DNA from: Candidatus Endomicrobiellum mastotermitis | GTDB lineage: Bacteria; Elusimicrobiota; Endomicrobiia; Endomicrobiales; Endomicrobiaceae | DNA: 64,000 nucleotides | Assembly: GCA_031272445.1 (NCBI GenBank) | Contig: JAISTT010000012.1 | Span: forward strand, 1-64,000 | Reading direction: 5' to 3' | The notes under the pieces: generated by a model | The model's input: the letters and a program-made list of their open reading frames with translations, nothing else | Databases searched by the model: none | What the model was told of the DNA's origin: nothing | Made by a program: the position numbers and the translations under genes | Part shown: positions 8,828-19,354 of the stretch, piece after piece | Position numbering within the stretch: the stretch's first letter is position 1 | How the letters are laid out: every line of letters begins with the position of its first letter

Positions 8828-9997
8828 CTACAGTTTCTGAAAAATTTCAAGTACCTTTAAAACATTTACTGTTTCTTTTACATCATGAACTCTCAAAATA
8901 TCGGCACCTGAAAGTGCTGTAAGAAAATTTGCAACAACAAAGGCCGTTTTATCTGTATCTATAGTAAGCTTTTTTACAAATTTTTTTCTTGATACTGCAC
9001 CTACAACTACACCAAGACTTGAAAAAACACTAATATTTTTTATTAATTCAACATTGTGTTTTAAATTTTTTCCAAAACCAGGACCAGGATCAACCGCAAT
9101 GCATTCTTCGGCTACACCAAAATTAATAGCATAGCTCTTACGTTCCATAAGAAATTTGTATACCTCAGACGTACAATTTTTATAGCACGGAGATATCTGC
9201 ATATTTTTAGGTGTACCTTTCATATGCATAAGTATTAAACCAACTTTAGTATCCGCAATAAGTTTTACTAGTTTTTCTCTACCTTTTCTCAAAGCAAAAA
9301 TATCATTTATTATATTTGCACCCTCGTCAAGAGCTGCTTTTGCTGTTTCATATTTATAAGTATCTACGGAAATAGGAACACAAACATTTTTTCTTATTAT
9401 TTTTAGAGGAGGAAGCAATCTCTTCATTTCAGTTTTTGCATCAATTGACTCAGCTCCTGGTCTAGAAGACTCTGCTCCTATATCTATTATCTTAGCACCA
9501 AGTCTTTCAAACTCAACAGCCTGCCTAAGAACTTTATCTGAATCCGTAAGTCCATCTCCTGAAAAAGAGTTAGGATCAACATTTATGATACCCATAACAA
9601 TAGGACTAGACAAGTCAAGATATTTATTACAATATTTAAAAACTTTTTTCTCATCTAATATCTTATCAAACTCAAAAGAAATTTCTTTCAATCCAAATGG
9701 TTGTAACTTAAGCTTATTTATTAACTTTTTAATTTGATTTATAGTAGCAAATAAAATTGCATTTGACATACCACGTCTAAATTTACTAACATCCTCATTT
9801 ACTATAAAATCTGCTCCAACAGAAATAGCTTCTTGCTTCAAAATATTTGCGGCTCTATTATCTATTTCTTCAATAACTATAGGTTTAATAAGTCCCTTCT
9901 CTGCAAGTGATCTGTGTACATTAAAGTTACAGCCAACGCTTTTTACAAGTTTTAAAGCATCACTAAAATTATTAATAATTGCTTTTCTTATAACCAT
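8828..9997 (-). CDS. folP: Dihydropteroate synthase with N-terminal extension
   Basis: At 389 residues this is over 100 longer than the usual dihydropteroate synthase. The catalytic TIM barrel begins near residue 128 with PIVMGIINVDPNSFSGDG and continues with DIGAESSRPGAE, the pterin-site VDPGPGFGK and the late RVHDVKET. It joins pABA to the pterin pyrophosphate in folate synthesis. Residues 1-127 form an extra domain of unknown role seen in long-form FolP proteins of some anaerobes. It lies downstream of folE, with folK at 26459; together they cover three folate steps. Confidence 0.92.
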   Translation of the reverse strand: MVIRKAIINNFSDALKLVKSVGCNFNVHRSLAEKGLIKPIVIEEIDNRAANILKQEAISVGADFIVNEDVSKFRRGMSNAILFATINQIKKLINKLKLQPFGLKEISFEFDKILDEKKVFKYCNKYLDLSSPIVMGIINVDPNSFSGDGLTDSDKVLRQAVEFERLGAKIIDIGAESSRPGAESIDAKTEMKRLLPPLKIIRKNVCVPISVDTYKYETAKAALDEGANIINDIFALRKGREKLVKLIADTKVGLILMHMKGTPKNMQISPCYKNCTSEVYKFLMERKSYAINFGVAEECIAVDPGPGFGKNLKHNVELIKNISVFSSLGVVVGAVSRKKFVKKLTIDTDKTAFVVANFLTALSGADILRVHDVKETVNVLKVLEIFQKL

Positions 9998-10063
9998 TTA
10001 ACAATAACTTTAAGATTAAATTTACATTTTGTTTGTATAATATTTCCTAAAAACAGTACTTTC

Positions 10064-10639
10064 TCAAACTCTTAATAGTGACATCGCTTCAGAACGAGTT
10101 CTTACATCTTTCAAAAATACACCCCGCACAGCAGAAGTAATAACCTTGGAGCCAGGTTTTTTAACACCTCTCATTGTCATACATAAATGTTCTGCTTCAA
10201 CAACAACCATAACCCCATGCGGTTTTATACATTGCATTACAGTATCTGCAACCTCTTTTATAAACCTCTCTTGAAGTTGCAACCTACTCGCAAAAATTTC
10301 AATAAGTTTTATAATTTTTGAAACCCCGATTATTCTATCTTTTTTAGGTATATATGCTACATTTGCTCGACCAAAAAAAGGAAGTAAATGATGTTCACAT
10401 ATAGAATAAAATGGAATATCCTTAACTAGAACTATTTCCTCATGATTCTCTGCTGCATAGTGCACCGTAATAAGCTTTGAAGGATCAATCTCGTTACCTG
10501 ATAAGACCTCTTTATAAAAGTCCGCGACTCTTTCAGGGGTACGCTTAAGACCCTCTCTCTTCAAGTCCTCACCAAAAGACTCAAGCAAAAGTTTTATAGC
10601 TTTTTTAGCCTTTTCTCTATTAAAGTCAAACGTTTTCAT
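10064..10639 (-). CDS. folE: GTP cyclohydrolase I FolE
   Basis: A 191-residue type I GTP cyclohydrolase, the first step of pterin/folate synthesis. The zinc ligands are visible: Cys81 and His84 in CEHHLLPFFG, and Cys153 in EHLCMTMRG. The C terminus carries the family ITSAVRGVF. Its start lies 1 base after the ftsH stop. This is the zinc-dependent FolE, not FolE2. Confidence 0.96.
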   Translation of the reverse strand: MKTFDFNREKAKKAIKLLLESFGEDLKREGLKRTPERVADFYKEVLSGNEIDPSKLITVHYAAENHEEIVLVKDIPFYSICEHHLLPFFGRANVAYIPKKDRIIGVSKIIKLIEIFASRLQLQERFIKEVADTVMQCIKPHGVMVVVEAEHLCMTMRGVKKPGSKVITSAVRGVFLKDVRTRSEAMSLLRV

Positions 10640-10640
10640 T

Positions 10641-12557
10641 TTATACTTTATTTTCTAAAATCTGCTCACGCTCATCTATAACTTTTTTCTCAACTATATC
10701 TTCTTTTTTATCACTAACATCATTATCTAAAGTATTTTTAGATAATGATGTTAATTCTTCTCCTTTTATTATCTTATCTATATCCTCTCCACTCAAATTT
10801 TCTCTTTCTAAAAGATAATCCACAATCTTACTCAAAACGTTCATATTTTTTTTTATAATATCAGAAGCTCTATTTTTTGCAATATCTATAATACTTTTAA
10901 CTTCCTCATCTACAAGCTCAGAAATTTTTCCAGAGTGTCTCACGTCCCTTGAAATATCTCTCCCCAAAAACACCTCCTCATCTGGCCTCTTTAGAGATAT
11001 AGGACCTATTTTATCACTCATGCCAAATTCTGTAACCATTTTCATAGCTATACCAGTAGCTTTGGATATATCATCTCGAGCACCAGTAGTAATCTCTGAA
11101 AACACAAGCTCTTCAGCAACGCGACCAGCAATATATATTGCAAGATCATCAGACAGTTCAGCTTTGGAAGATAAGTATTTATCCTCTTCTGGAAGTTGAA
11201 GCGTATATCCCAAAGCAAATCCACGCGGGATTATGGAAACTTTATGAACAGGGTCGGCTGTTGGCATAAACTTCGCAACAAGAGCATGCCCTGCTTCATG
11301 ATAAGCAATAATTTGCCTTTCCTTGTCAGACATTAAGCGAGACTTCCTTTGAGGACCAGCAATAACCCTGTCTATTGCTTCTTCCATATTTTTCATATTT
11401 ACAGCTTCTTGATTATTCCTAGCAGCAAGGAGGGCAGCTTCATTTACAAGATTTGCAAGATCTGCACCAACAAAACCTGGAGTTCTCCGTGCAATAATAT
11501 TTAAGTTTATATCGCGTCCAAGTTTTACTTTTCGTGAATGCACATTAAGTATCTCCTCTCTATCCTTAAGATCAGGACTTGGAACTATCACCTGTCTATC
11601 AAACCTTCCAGGTCTTAAAAGTGCAGGATCCAAAACGTCTGGTCTATTCGTTGCAGCAATTAAAATTACACCTTCTTTAGTTTCAAAACCATCCATTTCA
11701 ACAAGGAGTTGGTTTAGCGTTTGTTCTCTCTCATCATGTCCACCTCCTATACCCGCAAACCTATGTCTACCTACAGCGTCAATTTCATCTATAAACAATA
11801 AACATGGTGCAGATTTTCTACCCTGCTCAAACAAGTCTCTAACTCTTGAAGCACCAACACCTACAAACATTTCTACAAACTCTGAACCACTTGAAGAAAA
11901 AAATGGCACACCAGCCTCACCTGCAACAGCTTTAGCAAGCAATGTTTTTCCAGTTCCAGGTGATCCGAAAAGTAAAACCCCCTTAGGAATCTTCCCTCCA
12001 AGTTTTTTAAATTTTAATGGATTTTTTAAAAATTCTATTATTTCTTTAAGTTCTTCTTTAGCTTCTCCGCAACCCGCAACATCTTTAAAAGTAATTTTTC
12101 TCACAACGCTACTCTTTCCAGCAAGTTTTGCTTTTGCTTTTCCAAAAGAAATAGCTCGCTTATTCCCACCAGTCATACCTCGTAGCATCCAAAACCAAAA
12201 CAAAAGTATAAGAATTATAGGACCCCAGTTCAATAACAGAGGACCTAGCCAATCATTTTTTTGCGTAGCTGAAAATTCAATTACTTTATTATCTTCCATA
12301 TCCTTTATAAGATTAGGATCAGACATAGGAACAGTCCTGAACTTTCTCAGAATTCCATTATTATCTCTAAAATATCCTTTAATAAATTCTGGACCAACTA
12401 AAACTTTTGATATATTTCCTGACCTTATGTACTGTTTAAACTGAGAATACTCGAGCTCAAAATCTTGCGATCTTTGCTTAATAGAATTGAAAATCATAAA
12501 TATAACAATAAATAGCATTATCCAGAAAAATAAAAACCATGGATTTTTCTTTTTCAT
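10641..12557 (-). CDS. ftsH: ATP-dependent zinc metalloprotease FtsH
   Basis: A 638-residue membrane AAA+ protease of normal length. Two N-terminal membrane helices (about residues 7-24 and 107-125) flank a small periplasmic domain. The AAA domain has Walker A GSPGTGKT near residue 198, Walker [10 protein letters not shown], and the second region of homology with [19 protein letters not shown]. The M41 protease site is HEAGH. FtsH degrades misfolded membrane proteins and, in Gram-negative bacteria, LpxC. The tilS-hpt-ftsH order is the same as in Bacillus. It overlaps hpt by 4 bases. Confidence 0.98.
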   Translation of the reverse strand: MKKKNPWFLFFWIMLFIVIFMIFNSIKQRSQDFELEYSQFKQYIRSGNISKVLVGPEFIKGYFRDNNGILRKFRTVPMSDPNLIKDMEDNKVIEFSATQKNDWLGPLLLNWGPIILILLFWFWMLRGMTGGNKRAISFGKAKAKLAGKSSVVRKITFKDVAGCGEAKEELKEIIEFLKNPLKFKKLGGKIPKGVLLFGSPGTGKTLLAKAVAGEAGVPFFSSSGSEFVEMFVGVGASRVRDLFEQGRKSAPCLLFIDEIDAVGRHRFAGIGGGHDEREQTLNQLLVEMDGFETKEGVILIAATNRPDVLDPALLRPGRFDRQVIVPSPDLKDREEILNVHSRKVKLGRDINLNIIARRTPGFVGADLANLVNEAALLAARNNQEAVNMKNMEEAIDRVIAGPQRKSRLMSDKERQIIAYHEAGHALVAKFMPTADPVHKVSIIPRGFALGYTLQLPEEDKYLSSKAELSDDLAIYIAGRVAEELVFSEITTGARDDISKATGIAMKMVTEFGMSDKIGPISLKRPDEEVFLGRDISRDVRHSGKISELVDEEVKSIIDIAKNRASDIIKKNMNVLSKIVDYLLERENLSGEDIDKIIKGEELTSLSKNTLDNDVSDKKEDIVEKKVIDEREQILENKV

Positions 12558-13084
12558 CTAACAAACTCCTTTAACTTACTTATATAAGGCAAACCTCTGA
12601 AAAACCCATTATAATCCAAACCATACCCAACTACAAAATCATGGCCCATATTAGCAGCCATTTCTAAACAAATGTACTCAACAGGTACATCTTTTTTACG
12701 CATGCATCTTTTATCAATTAAAACACATGTCTTAACACTTTTAGGTTTTTTTGAAGTAACTTCTTTAATTATAAAATCCAAAGTCATACCAGTTTCAATA
12801 ACATCATCTAATATAAGCACATCTTTCCCTGTAACATTTTCTTTAAATTTTGAAATCACTTCTACTTTCCCTGTTGAACGCGTACCTAAGTACGAGCTTA
12901 GTGAGATAAAATCCATCTTAAATTTCACATTCATTAAGTTACGCACCATATCAGCACAAAAAATGAAACTACCATTTAAAACTCCAATAATCAATACTTC
13001 TCTATCTTTATAATCAGACGATATTTGATCTGCAATTTCAACTATTCTCTTACGTATTAATTTTTCAGAAAAAAGAATATCCAT
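12554..13084 (-). CDS. hpt: Hypoxanthine phosphoribosyltransferase
   Basis: A 176-residue purine salvage enzyme that converts hypoxanthine or guanine with PRPP to IMP or GMP. The PRPP-binding motif is [14 protein letters not shown], and the C-terminal [18 protein letters not shown] matches the family. It overlaps ftsH by 4 bases and starts 8 bases after tilS. This supports one transcription unit and indicates that purine salvage is kept. Confidence 0.95.
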   Translation of the reverse strand: MDILFSEKLIRKRIVEIADQISSDYKDREVLIIGVLNGSFIFCADMVRNLMNVKFKMDFISLSSYLGTRSTGKVEVISKFKENVTGKDVLILDDVIETGMTLDFIIKEVTSKKPKSVKTCVLIDKRCMRKKDVPVEYICLEMAANMGHDFVVGYGLDYNGFFRGLPYISKLKEFVR

Positions 13085-13092
13085 ATATAACC

Positions 13093-14064
13093 TTATATCC
13101 CATTCTTAATAAAATAAACCTTCCCATACGTCATTTTAAAAACCCAATCAGGAGATAGTCTATAAATAGTTCTATCAGACGATAAAATCTTATGCATTAT
13201 AAAGTTAATGTGTGAGTTATACTTATGCTGAGGCAATATGTTTTTTAAAATTCTAAATTGTATAGCTTTATTATACTGTAAAAACATCGTCAAATCAAGC
13301 AAAATTCGATTTCTTTTAAATTTTACACATTTATTCAAGCAACTGATTAAAATTTCATTCAAATACGCATTTTCTCTATTCTGTATGCAACTTAAGTCAA
13401 AAATATGTTCTATAAACATAGGATTTATCTTCTCAAAAATAGGCATAAGTGATAACCTTATTTTATTTCTTGTATATATATCTGAAAAATTTGATTTATC
13501 AACACAAAATTGAAGATTATGATCCTTAACATATTTTTCTATCATTTTTTTTTTAATTGGAAGTAACGGCCTTATTAAGACAATGCTTTTTTTTAGTTCT
13601 CTTTTTTGAGGTATACCTACAAAATTTCCAGTTCCTCTCAAAAGCCACATGAGTACAGTTTCAGCATTATCGTTCGCATTATGCGCAGTAGCAATCTTAT
13701 TGCACTTATACTCACTGGCAATTTTCTCAAGATTTAAATATCTCAATTCCCTTCCAGCTGTTTCAATTGAAATAGAATGAGTTTTTGCATACTCTTTCAC
13801 ATCTATTTTTTCAAGAAAATATTTAATTCCAAGTTTCACTGATAAATTTTTTACGACATTTGCTTCTTTTAAAGACTCTTTCCTTAACCCATGGTTAAAA
13901 TTTACTACTAAAAAATCAATATCTATTTTTCTTGCAAGACGCCAAAACATATGCAGCATACAAATAGAATCCATTCCTCCTGAAATTGCCAAAACAATTT
14001 TATCTTTTGCTATAACAAAATCATTTTGAAAAATGTTCTTATAAAAAATATCCCAAGCTCTCAT
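13093..14064 (-). CDS. tilS: tRNA(Ile)-lysidine synthetase TilS
   Basis: A 323-residue N-type ATP pyrophosphatase with the PP-loop SGGMDS at residues 28-33. It modifies C34 of the CAU-anticodon tRNA-Ile2 to lysidine, so that AUA is read as Ile rather than Met. The tRNA-binding pieces VNFNHGLR, TAHNANDNAETVLMWLLRG and KSNFSDIYTRNKIR are present. It is shorter than E. coli TilS and may lack part of the C-terminal domain, as in many other bacteria. It lies 13 bases after mprF. Confidence 0.95.
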   Translation of the reverse strand: MRAWDIFYKNIFQNDFVIAKDKIVLAISGGMDSICMLHMFWRLARKIDIDFLVVNFNHGLRKESLKEANVVKNLSVKLGIKYFLEKIDVKEYAKTHSISIETAGRELRYLNLEKIASEYKCNKIATAHNANDNAETVLMWLLRGTGNFVGIPQKRELKKSIVLIRPLLPIKKKMIEKYVKDHNLQFCVDKSNFSDIYTRNKIRLSLMPIFEKINPMFIEHIFDLSCIQNRENAYLNEILISCLNKCVKFKRNRILLDLTMFLQYNKAIQFRILKNILPQHKYNSHINFIMHKILSSDRTIYRLSPDWVFKMTYGKVYFIKNGI

Positions 14065-14077
14065 ACTCTATAAAACC

Positions 14078-16711
14078 TTACAAATAAGCATTCTTTACTG
14101 GAAATTTTACAGAAGGAGAAATTAATACCATGAAATTTCTAATAAACACAGTAATATGCTTGGTTGGATAAATAGCGATATATTTGTTATACCAAATTGG
14201 ACAAAACATATTTTTAAATTCTCTTAAAGATGAAAGGTTATAATTGAAATGTTCAGCAAACATAAACATTTTTGCAAAATACTTTATTATACCATCTCCA
14301 CTTTCCATTGACGGGAAATAAGCAAGCCCTAAATCAAACATTTTATATCCATTTTTTTTAGCCCACAAAATATTTTTAAATATTATGTAAGTAAAAATAT
14401 CATTATCACATTTCATATATCTTACAATTCCTGAAGATACTTCATTTTTGTTTTTAGTTTTTGTAATCACAGAAAATGCATAAATTTTATTATGTTTCTC
14501 AATTATTGAAAAATCCATATCTTTCATATAGGATTCATCATATTCCCCTGGTATAAACTTTCTATCAACATAATTCACATTTTTTTTCCACTCCTTATTT
14601 ATATAAGAAAATATATTTTTGTACACTTCAAAATCCTCAGCCTTTAGCACTTTATACTTAAATCCAGCATCTTCAATCTTTTTTTCTATACAACAAAAAT
14701 ATTTAAACCACTTCAATCCTTTATCAAAAGTTTTCAAAGAAATTTTTGCTTCCTGTCCTATTTTAAAAGTATCAAATCCTATATCATTATAAACTTGCAC
14801 GTATCTATGATCTATCCCTATAAAAGCGAGTCTCACTGAAGCATTATCTGCAATTTCTTTAAACTTCCACAATAACTCGTTTTTGTTCTTATTATCATGT
14901 CCACCAACGGGATCACCTAAAGCAATCCAACTACTTTTTGATCTTGCATACATAATAAATGCATTTTTCTTATCATTCACAACACAACTTTTATCACAAG
15001 ATAGTGCATTAAATGAATACGTATAATCTGAAAAATCAATTATATTTTTTATGTCATCTCTAGTAAATAAAACAGTTTTTTTAAAAAAACTTCTTGATAC
15101 TTGCTCCAAAACAACTATAAAAACTATAATACCAATACCAATACTTGATCTTAAAAATCTCGCAGTATCTGTAGTAGTATTACCTAATATATTTTTTAAT
15201 AATACATTCAACCGCATCCAAAATAAGACAGTTTGTTTGTTTACGAAAAATCCTATCCAAACTGATAAAATAAAAACACCAATAACAGCATTAAACCACC
15301 ATGCACTAAAAGCTGTATTTAAAATTGAAATATTTCTATAAAAATACTTTTTTGAAGTTAAAAGTGCAATTAATAAAACTACAAAACATAAAAAAATCAA
15401 ATATGATTCACCAGTAATAACCACAAAAATAACAGCAAAATTTATCAAAATACACGAAATTTTCCACGCACTTTTAATTCTAAGTTGCAAAGCTCTTGAG
15501 ATGAAAAGCAACCCTATCGTCACAATACTCAATAAGAAATGTGACAAATCTACTATCCATCTCGGAAGTAAACCTAGTACAGACTTTAAGCGATTCATAT
15601 TAAAAGGTGTCGATGTTGAAAACATAGCAATCATACTGATAAAGAATGACGAAAACGCAATAACTTGAACTATAAACGAAGAAACAGTTTTACCAAAAAT
15701 TTTCGTTGTTTTTCTGAACTTTTTTGTGAAAATAATTATTTCAAAAGAAACCAATAGGACAAGCGCTATCAAAAGCGGAAAAAAATAGAATATTGCTCTA
15801 TAAACTAACAATCCACCTATAACCTCCGAGCTATTCAAAGAATCTGGAAGTAGTGAGGTAATAGCGGCTTCAAAAATCACTATTCCACCAGGCGTTTGAC
15901 TTATAATCCCTAGTAACTGAGATATAAGAAAAATCTTAAGCAAAGTAAAATATGATATCTCTCCAATTGGCATAAGGACGTAAAGAACAAAAGAAGCGAT
16001 AAGCCAATCACATGTAGCAATCAAAATTTGCAAAGAAACAATTTTAATATTTGGGAAAGTCACAGTCCATTTAAATAATTTTATCGGCTTTGAATGAAAT
16101 AAACTTAATAAAATATACAAAACTAAAATAACAATAAAAAACAATCCTACTGTTCTAACAGAAAAATTAAAATCACAAATTCCTTTTAGAGAAATAGGTG
16201 CAAAAGCAAAAACAAATCCCCCTATTAATAAAAGTCCAACCCAAATCGTTACTGAAGAAAAGAGGAGGACCTTTGTAACATCAGTTATTGAAACATTATA
16301 CAACGAGTAAAGTCTATAGCGTATCGATCCACCAAAAAGCATTGAGTATCCCGTGTTATTTCCCAAAATATTGCTTATAAAACATGTAAATATTATATCT
16401 TTAGGTTTAAGTAAAGTCTTTGGGTTTACGTATTTAAACGATATAATATCGTATCCTCCTAAAATTAGATAATATAGTACAGATAAAAACGACGCTACTA
16501 TGATCCTATTGTAAGGAAGAGTTTTTAAGGCGTTTATAATTTCACTATAACTTACATCTTTTAATTGATTGTGTAGAAATAATAATGCTATAACAAAAAA
16601 TAAGAAACTTAAACTTACAAGAATATACTTTATAAATCTTTTCACAAAATAAACCTTTAACCTAAACCATTGCTTAAAAATAAAAACAAATGCTTTCTTT
16701 AATATATGCAA
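14078..16711 (-). CDS. mprF: Bifunctional aminoacyl-phosphatidylglycerol synthetase/flippase MprF
   Basis: An 877-residue membrane protein of the usual MprF length and order. The first ~340 residues are a multi-helix flippase domain with the family's QTPGGIVIFEA segment. More membrane helices follow to about residue 530. The cytosolic DUF2156 acyltransferase domain contains ARSKSSWIALGDPVGG and FDLGLAYFPSMESG. MprF attaches lysine or alanine from aminoacyl-tRNA to phosphatidylglycerol and flips the product outwards, lowering surface negative charge. Which amino acid is used cannot be read. It heads the string mprF-tilS-hpt-ftsH-folE-folP-cdaA. Confidence 0.93.
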   Translation of the reverse strand: MHILKKAFVFIFKQWFRLKVYFVKRFIKYILVSLSFLFFVIALLFLHNQLKDVSYSEIINALKTLPYNRIIVASFLSVLYYLILGGYDIISFKYVNPKTLLKPKDIIFTCFISNILGNNTGYSMLFGGSIRYRLYSLYNVSITDVTKVLLFSSVTIWVGLLLIGGFVFAFAPISLKGICDFNFSVRTVGLFFIVILVLYILLSLFHSKPIKLFKWTVTFPNIKIVSLQILIATCDWLIASFVLYVLMPIGEISYFTLLKIFLISQLLGIISQTPGGIVIFEAAITSLLPDSLNSSEVIGGLLVYRAIFYFFPLLIALVLLVSFEIIIFTKKFRKTTKIFGKTVSSFIVQVIAFSSFFISMIAMFSTSTPFNMNRLKSVLGLLPRWIVDLSHFLLSIVTIGLLFISRALQLRIKSAWKISCILINFAVIFVVITGESYLIFLCFVVLLIALLTSKKYFYRNISILNTAFSAWWFNAVIGVFILSVWIGFFVNKQTVLFWMRLNVLLKNILGNTTTDTARFLRSSIGIGIIVFIVVLEQVSRSFFKKTVLFTRDDIKNIIDFSDYTYSFNALSCDKSCVVNDKKNAFIMYARSKSSWIALGDPVGGHDNKNKNELLWKFKEIADNASVRLAFIGIDHRYVQVYNDIGFDTFKIGQEAKISLKTFDKGLKWFKYFCCIEKKIEDAGFKYKVLKAEDFEVYKNIFSYINKEWKKNVNYVDRKFIPGEYDESYMKDMDFSIIEKHNKIYAFSVITKTKNKNEVSSGIVRYMKCDNDIFTYIIFKNILWAKKNGYKMFDLGLAYFPSMESGDGIIKYFAKMFMFAEHFNYNLSSLREFKNMFCPIWYNKYIAIYPTKHITVFIRNFMVLISPSVKFPVKNAYL

Positions 16712-16846
16712 AATTACATAGAGATTTGTTTCTATTTACACTAATAAAGTTTGAAAGTTATATTTCTTAAATATAGTGCTTAAAATATCTATTCCTTATA
16801 TCTTCACAACAATTAAAGCAAAAAATCTGAAAAGTTTTTTAATCTT

Positions 16847-17635
16847 TTACACTATTGAAATACTACACAAACCATTATTACTTTCATGTAACTTCACATT
16901 TAGTTCAAAAAGAGAAGAGAGTTTAGTACTATTAAAAACTTCAGCGCGTTTTCCATCAGCAAATATTTTCCCATCTTTAAAAAATATAAACCTATTCATT
17001 TCCGGAATAATGTCAGACACCAAGTGAGTCACAAGTATTATCTTGGTTCCATAAGATAAAATCTTTCTCATTATACTATAAAGTTTTACAGATGAAGCTA
17101 TGTCTAAACTATTTGATGGTTCATCTAAAATTAAAACTTTTGGATTATTTACAAGAGCCCTTGCAATCAAAAATCTTCGTGCTTCACCAGATGACATAAT
17201 TTCAAGTTTTTTATATCTTAAAGAGGATACTCCCAAAAATTCAATAATATTTGCAACTTTTTTAATCATTTTTTTTGTGACAATATGGTTATTAAATATG
17301 CCAATACTAGAGAAAAAACCAGATAAAACTGCTTCAAAGCCAGTTACCTCACTATGGAAATCATATTGTAGTTCGTTTGTTACTATTCCAAGCATACTAC
17401 GTAAATCATGTATATTCCATCGTTCAAATCCAAATAATTTACAAACCATATTGTCTCCAGTATAAGATGGATAAAGTTTACCAGTTAAAAGTTTTATAAA
17501 AACAGACTTTCCAGAACCATTCGGACCTATTATCACAACATTCTCATCAGAATTTATTTCAAGACTAATATCATCCAAAATTTTTCTAGCACTACGTATA
17601 ACAGAAACTTTTTTAAATTCAATAAAGCTACTCAT
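16847..17635 (-). CDS. Orphan ABC transporter ATP-binding protein (YlmA/MolC-like)
   Basis: A 262-residue ABC ATPase with Walker A GPNGSGKS (residues 37-44), a non-standard signature SSGEARR in place of LSGGQ, Walker B VLILDEPSNSLD, and an H-loop in LVTHLVSDI. No permease or binding protein is adjacent, so its partner and substrate are unknown. It resembles stand-alone ATPases annotated as metal or molybdate transporters. The frame is open to 17677, but the start is put at 17635 because GAAGG lies 8 bases before that ATG. Upstream of mprF by 135 bases on the same strand. Confidence 0.8.
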   Translation of the reverse strand: MSSFIEFKKVSVIRSARKILDDISLEINSDENVVIIGPNGSGKSVFIKLLTGKLYPSYTGDNMVCKLFGFERWNIHDLRSMLGIVTNELQYDFHSEVTGFEAVLSGFFSSIGIFNNHIVTKKMIKKVANIIEFLGVSSLRYKKLEIMSSGEARRFLIARALVNNPKVLILDEPSNSLDIASSVKLYSIMRKILSYGTKIILVTHLVSDIIPEMNRFIFFKDGKIFADGKRAEVFNSTKLSSLFELNVKLHESNNGLCSISIV

Positions 17636-17826
17636 ATTTATACCTTCTCTAATTATTAATATTAAGTATATAAACACTTACAAGTACGAATTTTATAATA
17701 TTATAATTAAGAAAAATAAAGCATAAATATTTTTAATACTTCTCTATGCATATTATATAATTATAATAATGTTGTATATTAATGTATTATTTATTATTAA
17801 TCACAACAAAGCAGTTTAGCAACATT

Positions 17827-17868
17827 TAAAATAATTTATAAAGCTACTAAAATAATTTATAAAGCTAC
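17827..17868. repeat. Two perfect 21-bp tandem units ending near tRNA-Leu
   Basis: The 21-base unit TAAAATAATTTATAAAGCTAC occurs back to back, with a partial third copy (TATAAAGCT) at 17869-17877 that runs into the first bases of the tRNA-Leu gene. It looks like slippage duplication of the sequence just before the tRNA. Each unit contains a TATAAA that could act as a -10 element. Confidence 0.85.
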
Positions 17869-17874
17869 TATAAA

Positions 17875-17958
17875 GCTGAGGTGGTGGAATGGCAGACACG
17901 CAGGTCTCAGAAGCCTGTCTCCGAAAGGATGGTAGGGGTTCAAATCCCCTCCTCAGCA
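17875..17958 (+). tRNA. tRNA-Leu (CAG)
   Basis: Class II cloverleaf with acceptor GCUGAGG/CCUCAGC, discriminator A, and anticodon arm CAGGU-CUCAGAA-GCCUG giving CAG. The variable arm is long, around CUCCGAAAGGAUGG, and the T-loop is UUCAAAU. No CCA is encoded. Nothing recognisable lies between it and the gene ending at 18176. Confidence 0.95.
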
Positions 17959-18175
17959 TCAATTCAGAGATTAAATTAGTATTTTCTCTCTATCACACAG
18001 TCAAAACTTTCGATTCATAGTAAAATCAAAAATTATTTGATCTTTAATCTCACACATATTACATACAACATTGATGATTTAAAAGCAAAGTAGAATAAGA
18101 ACAGTAAAACATGGAATGACATCATAAACAGTAATTCGTTCAAAGCTAAATATGTTATTGAAGAACATTTTGATA

Positions 18176-19354
18176 CTAGTAAAAACAATCAAATAATTGC
18201 TTAAAGTTCAAATCACCTTTTTTAATATCAGAATATCCATTGTAAAGAGTTTCTTTTGATTTTGTTAGAATTAATGATCTTATTCCACATTCTAATGCAA
18301 TTGAAACTTCAATATAAGCACATAATTTATCACATATTTCAATCAAACTTCCATCAACAGCATTGTATTTATTATCATTAAAATCCGCTGCATTATGAAC
18401 CTTTTTTATATCATTACATTCAATAATTTTATCCGAAAATTCATCCTCTATAAAATATCGCATTTCTAAATGCCAACTTAACGGAATTAGGGGTAGTATT
18501 TTATCATTAATATGTTTCTTTTCATAATCTTTTATTATATCTTCAAGACCAGAAATTGAAGTTTTTACAGGTTTAATAATGTCTTTAGTTAAAATCTCTG
18601 GAAGATCATGGAATAAAGAAGAATAAAAATTATTAAATCTCCTCCTATCTGAAATTTTCATCTCAAGCGACAATATGTACGCAAATATCGCAACAGTAAG
18701 CATATGCCCCAATACATTCGTTTTTGGTACCCTAAAAGCATGCGACCATCTTTGTTGAAATCGCAACTGACCACACAAATCTAAAAATCCGTAATACCTT
18801 TTATTCATTATCAATTTCTTCATACCAGCCAAATCGTCAAAAGCACTAACACTATATTCTACTTTTTGCTTTGTCTTCTCCACGCCATAAATCATTGAGT
18901 TCCAAGGATAAACTATGTCAAATTCCCATTTTGTTGATAAACAGTGAGCAGCTTTTAGTATCTTCTTTTCATATACTGCATAATCTGACTCTAAAAGATA
19001 TCTAGCACATTTTTCACCAAAATTTTCTTTTAAAGCCGATAAATCATCACTTAAATTTTTTATGACCCATTTATTTATCTCTTTCTCTTTTTTTGACATT
19101 ATTTCACGAAAAACCTCAGGTTTTAAATCTGTAAGCATTATTCTTTGAAAAAATTCAAAAATTCCGCCTTCAATAAGTCTCATCCAATCAATTGACCTGC
19201 CATCCTCTTCTTCAAATTTAGCTACAATATAGGCAATTATCATTTTATGAGCCTGTTTATCAAGTTCATAAAAACTAAGCGGACGTATGTGATCGTTCCA
19301 TCTCAAAATATTTGCAGCTGAAAAAATTCTCAAAATTAAATCTTTTGTTATCAT
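18176..19354 (-). CDS. HD-domain hydrolase of unknown substrate
   Basis: A 392-residue protein. Its second half has an HD-type metal site: a His in RVPKTNVLGHMLTV, then FHDLPEILTKDI (the HD pair), then a later Asp in the EICDKLCAYIE segment. The motif spacing recalls the YfbR/HD_3 family of nucleotide phosphohydrolases. The N-terminal 170 residues are helical and not recognised. Its ATG overlaps the stop of the AlkD-like gene by one base (TAATG), so the two are translationally coupled, which hints at a nucleotide- or DNA-damage-linked role. Function is not established from sequence. Confidence 0.7.
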   Translation of the reverse strand: MITKDLILRIFSAANILRWNDHIRPLSFYELDKQAHKMIIAYIVAKFEEEDGRSIDWMRLIEGGIFEFFQRIMLTDLKPEVFREIMSKKEKEINKWVIKNLSDDLSALKENFGEKCARYLLESDYAVYEKKILKAAHCLSTKWEFDIVYPWNSMIYGVEKTKQKVEYSVSAFDDLAGMKKLIMNKRYYGFLDLCGQLRFQQRWSHAFRVPKTNVLGHMLTVAIFAYILSLEMKISDRRRFNNFYSSLFHDLPEILTKDIIKPVKTSISGLEDIIKDYEKKHINDKILPLIPLSWHLEMRYFIEDEFSDKIIECNDIKKVHNAADFNDNKYNAVDGSLIEICDKLCAYIEVSIALECGIRSLILTKSKETLYNGYSDIKKGDLNFKQLFDCFY

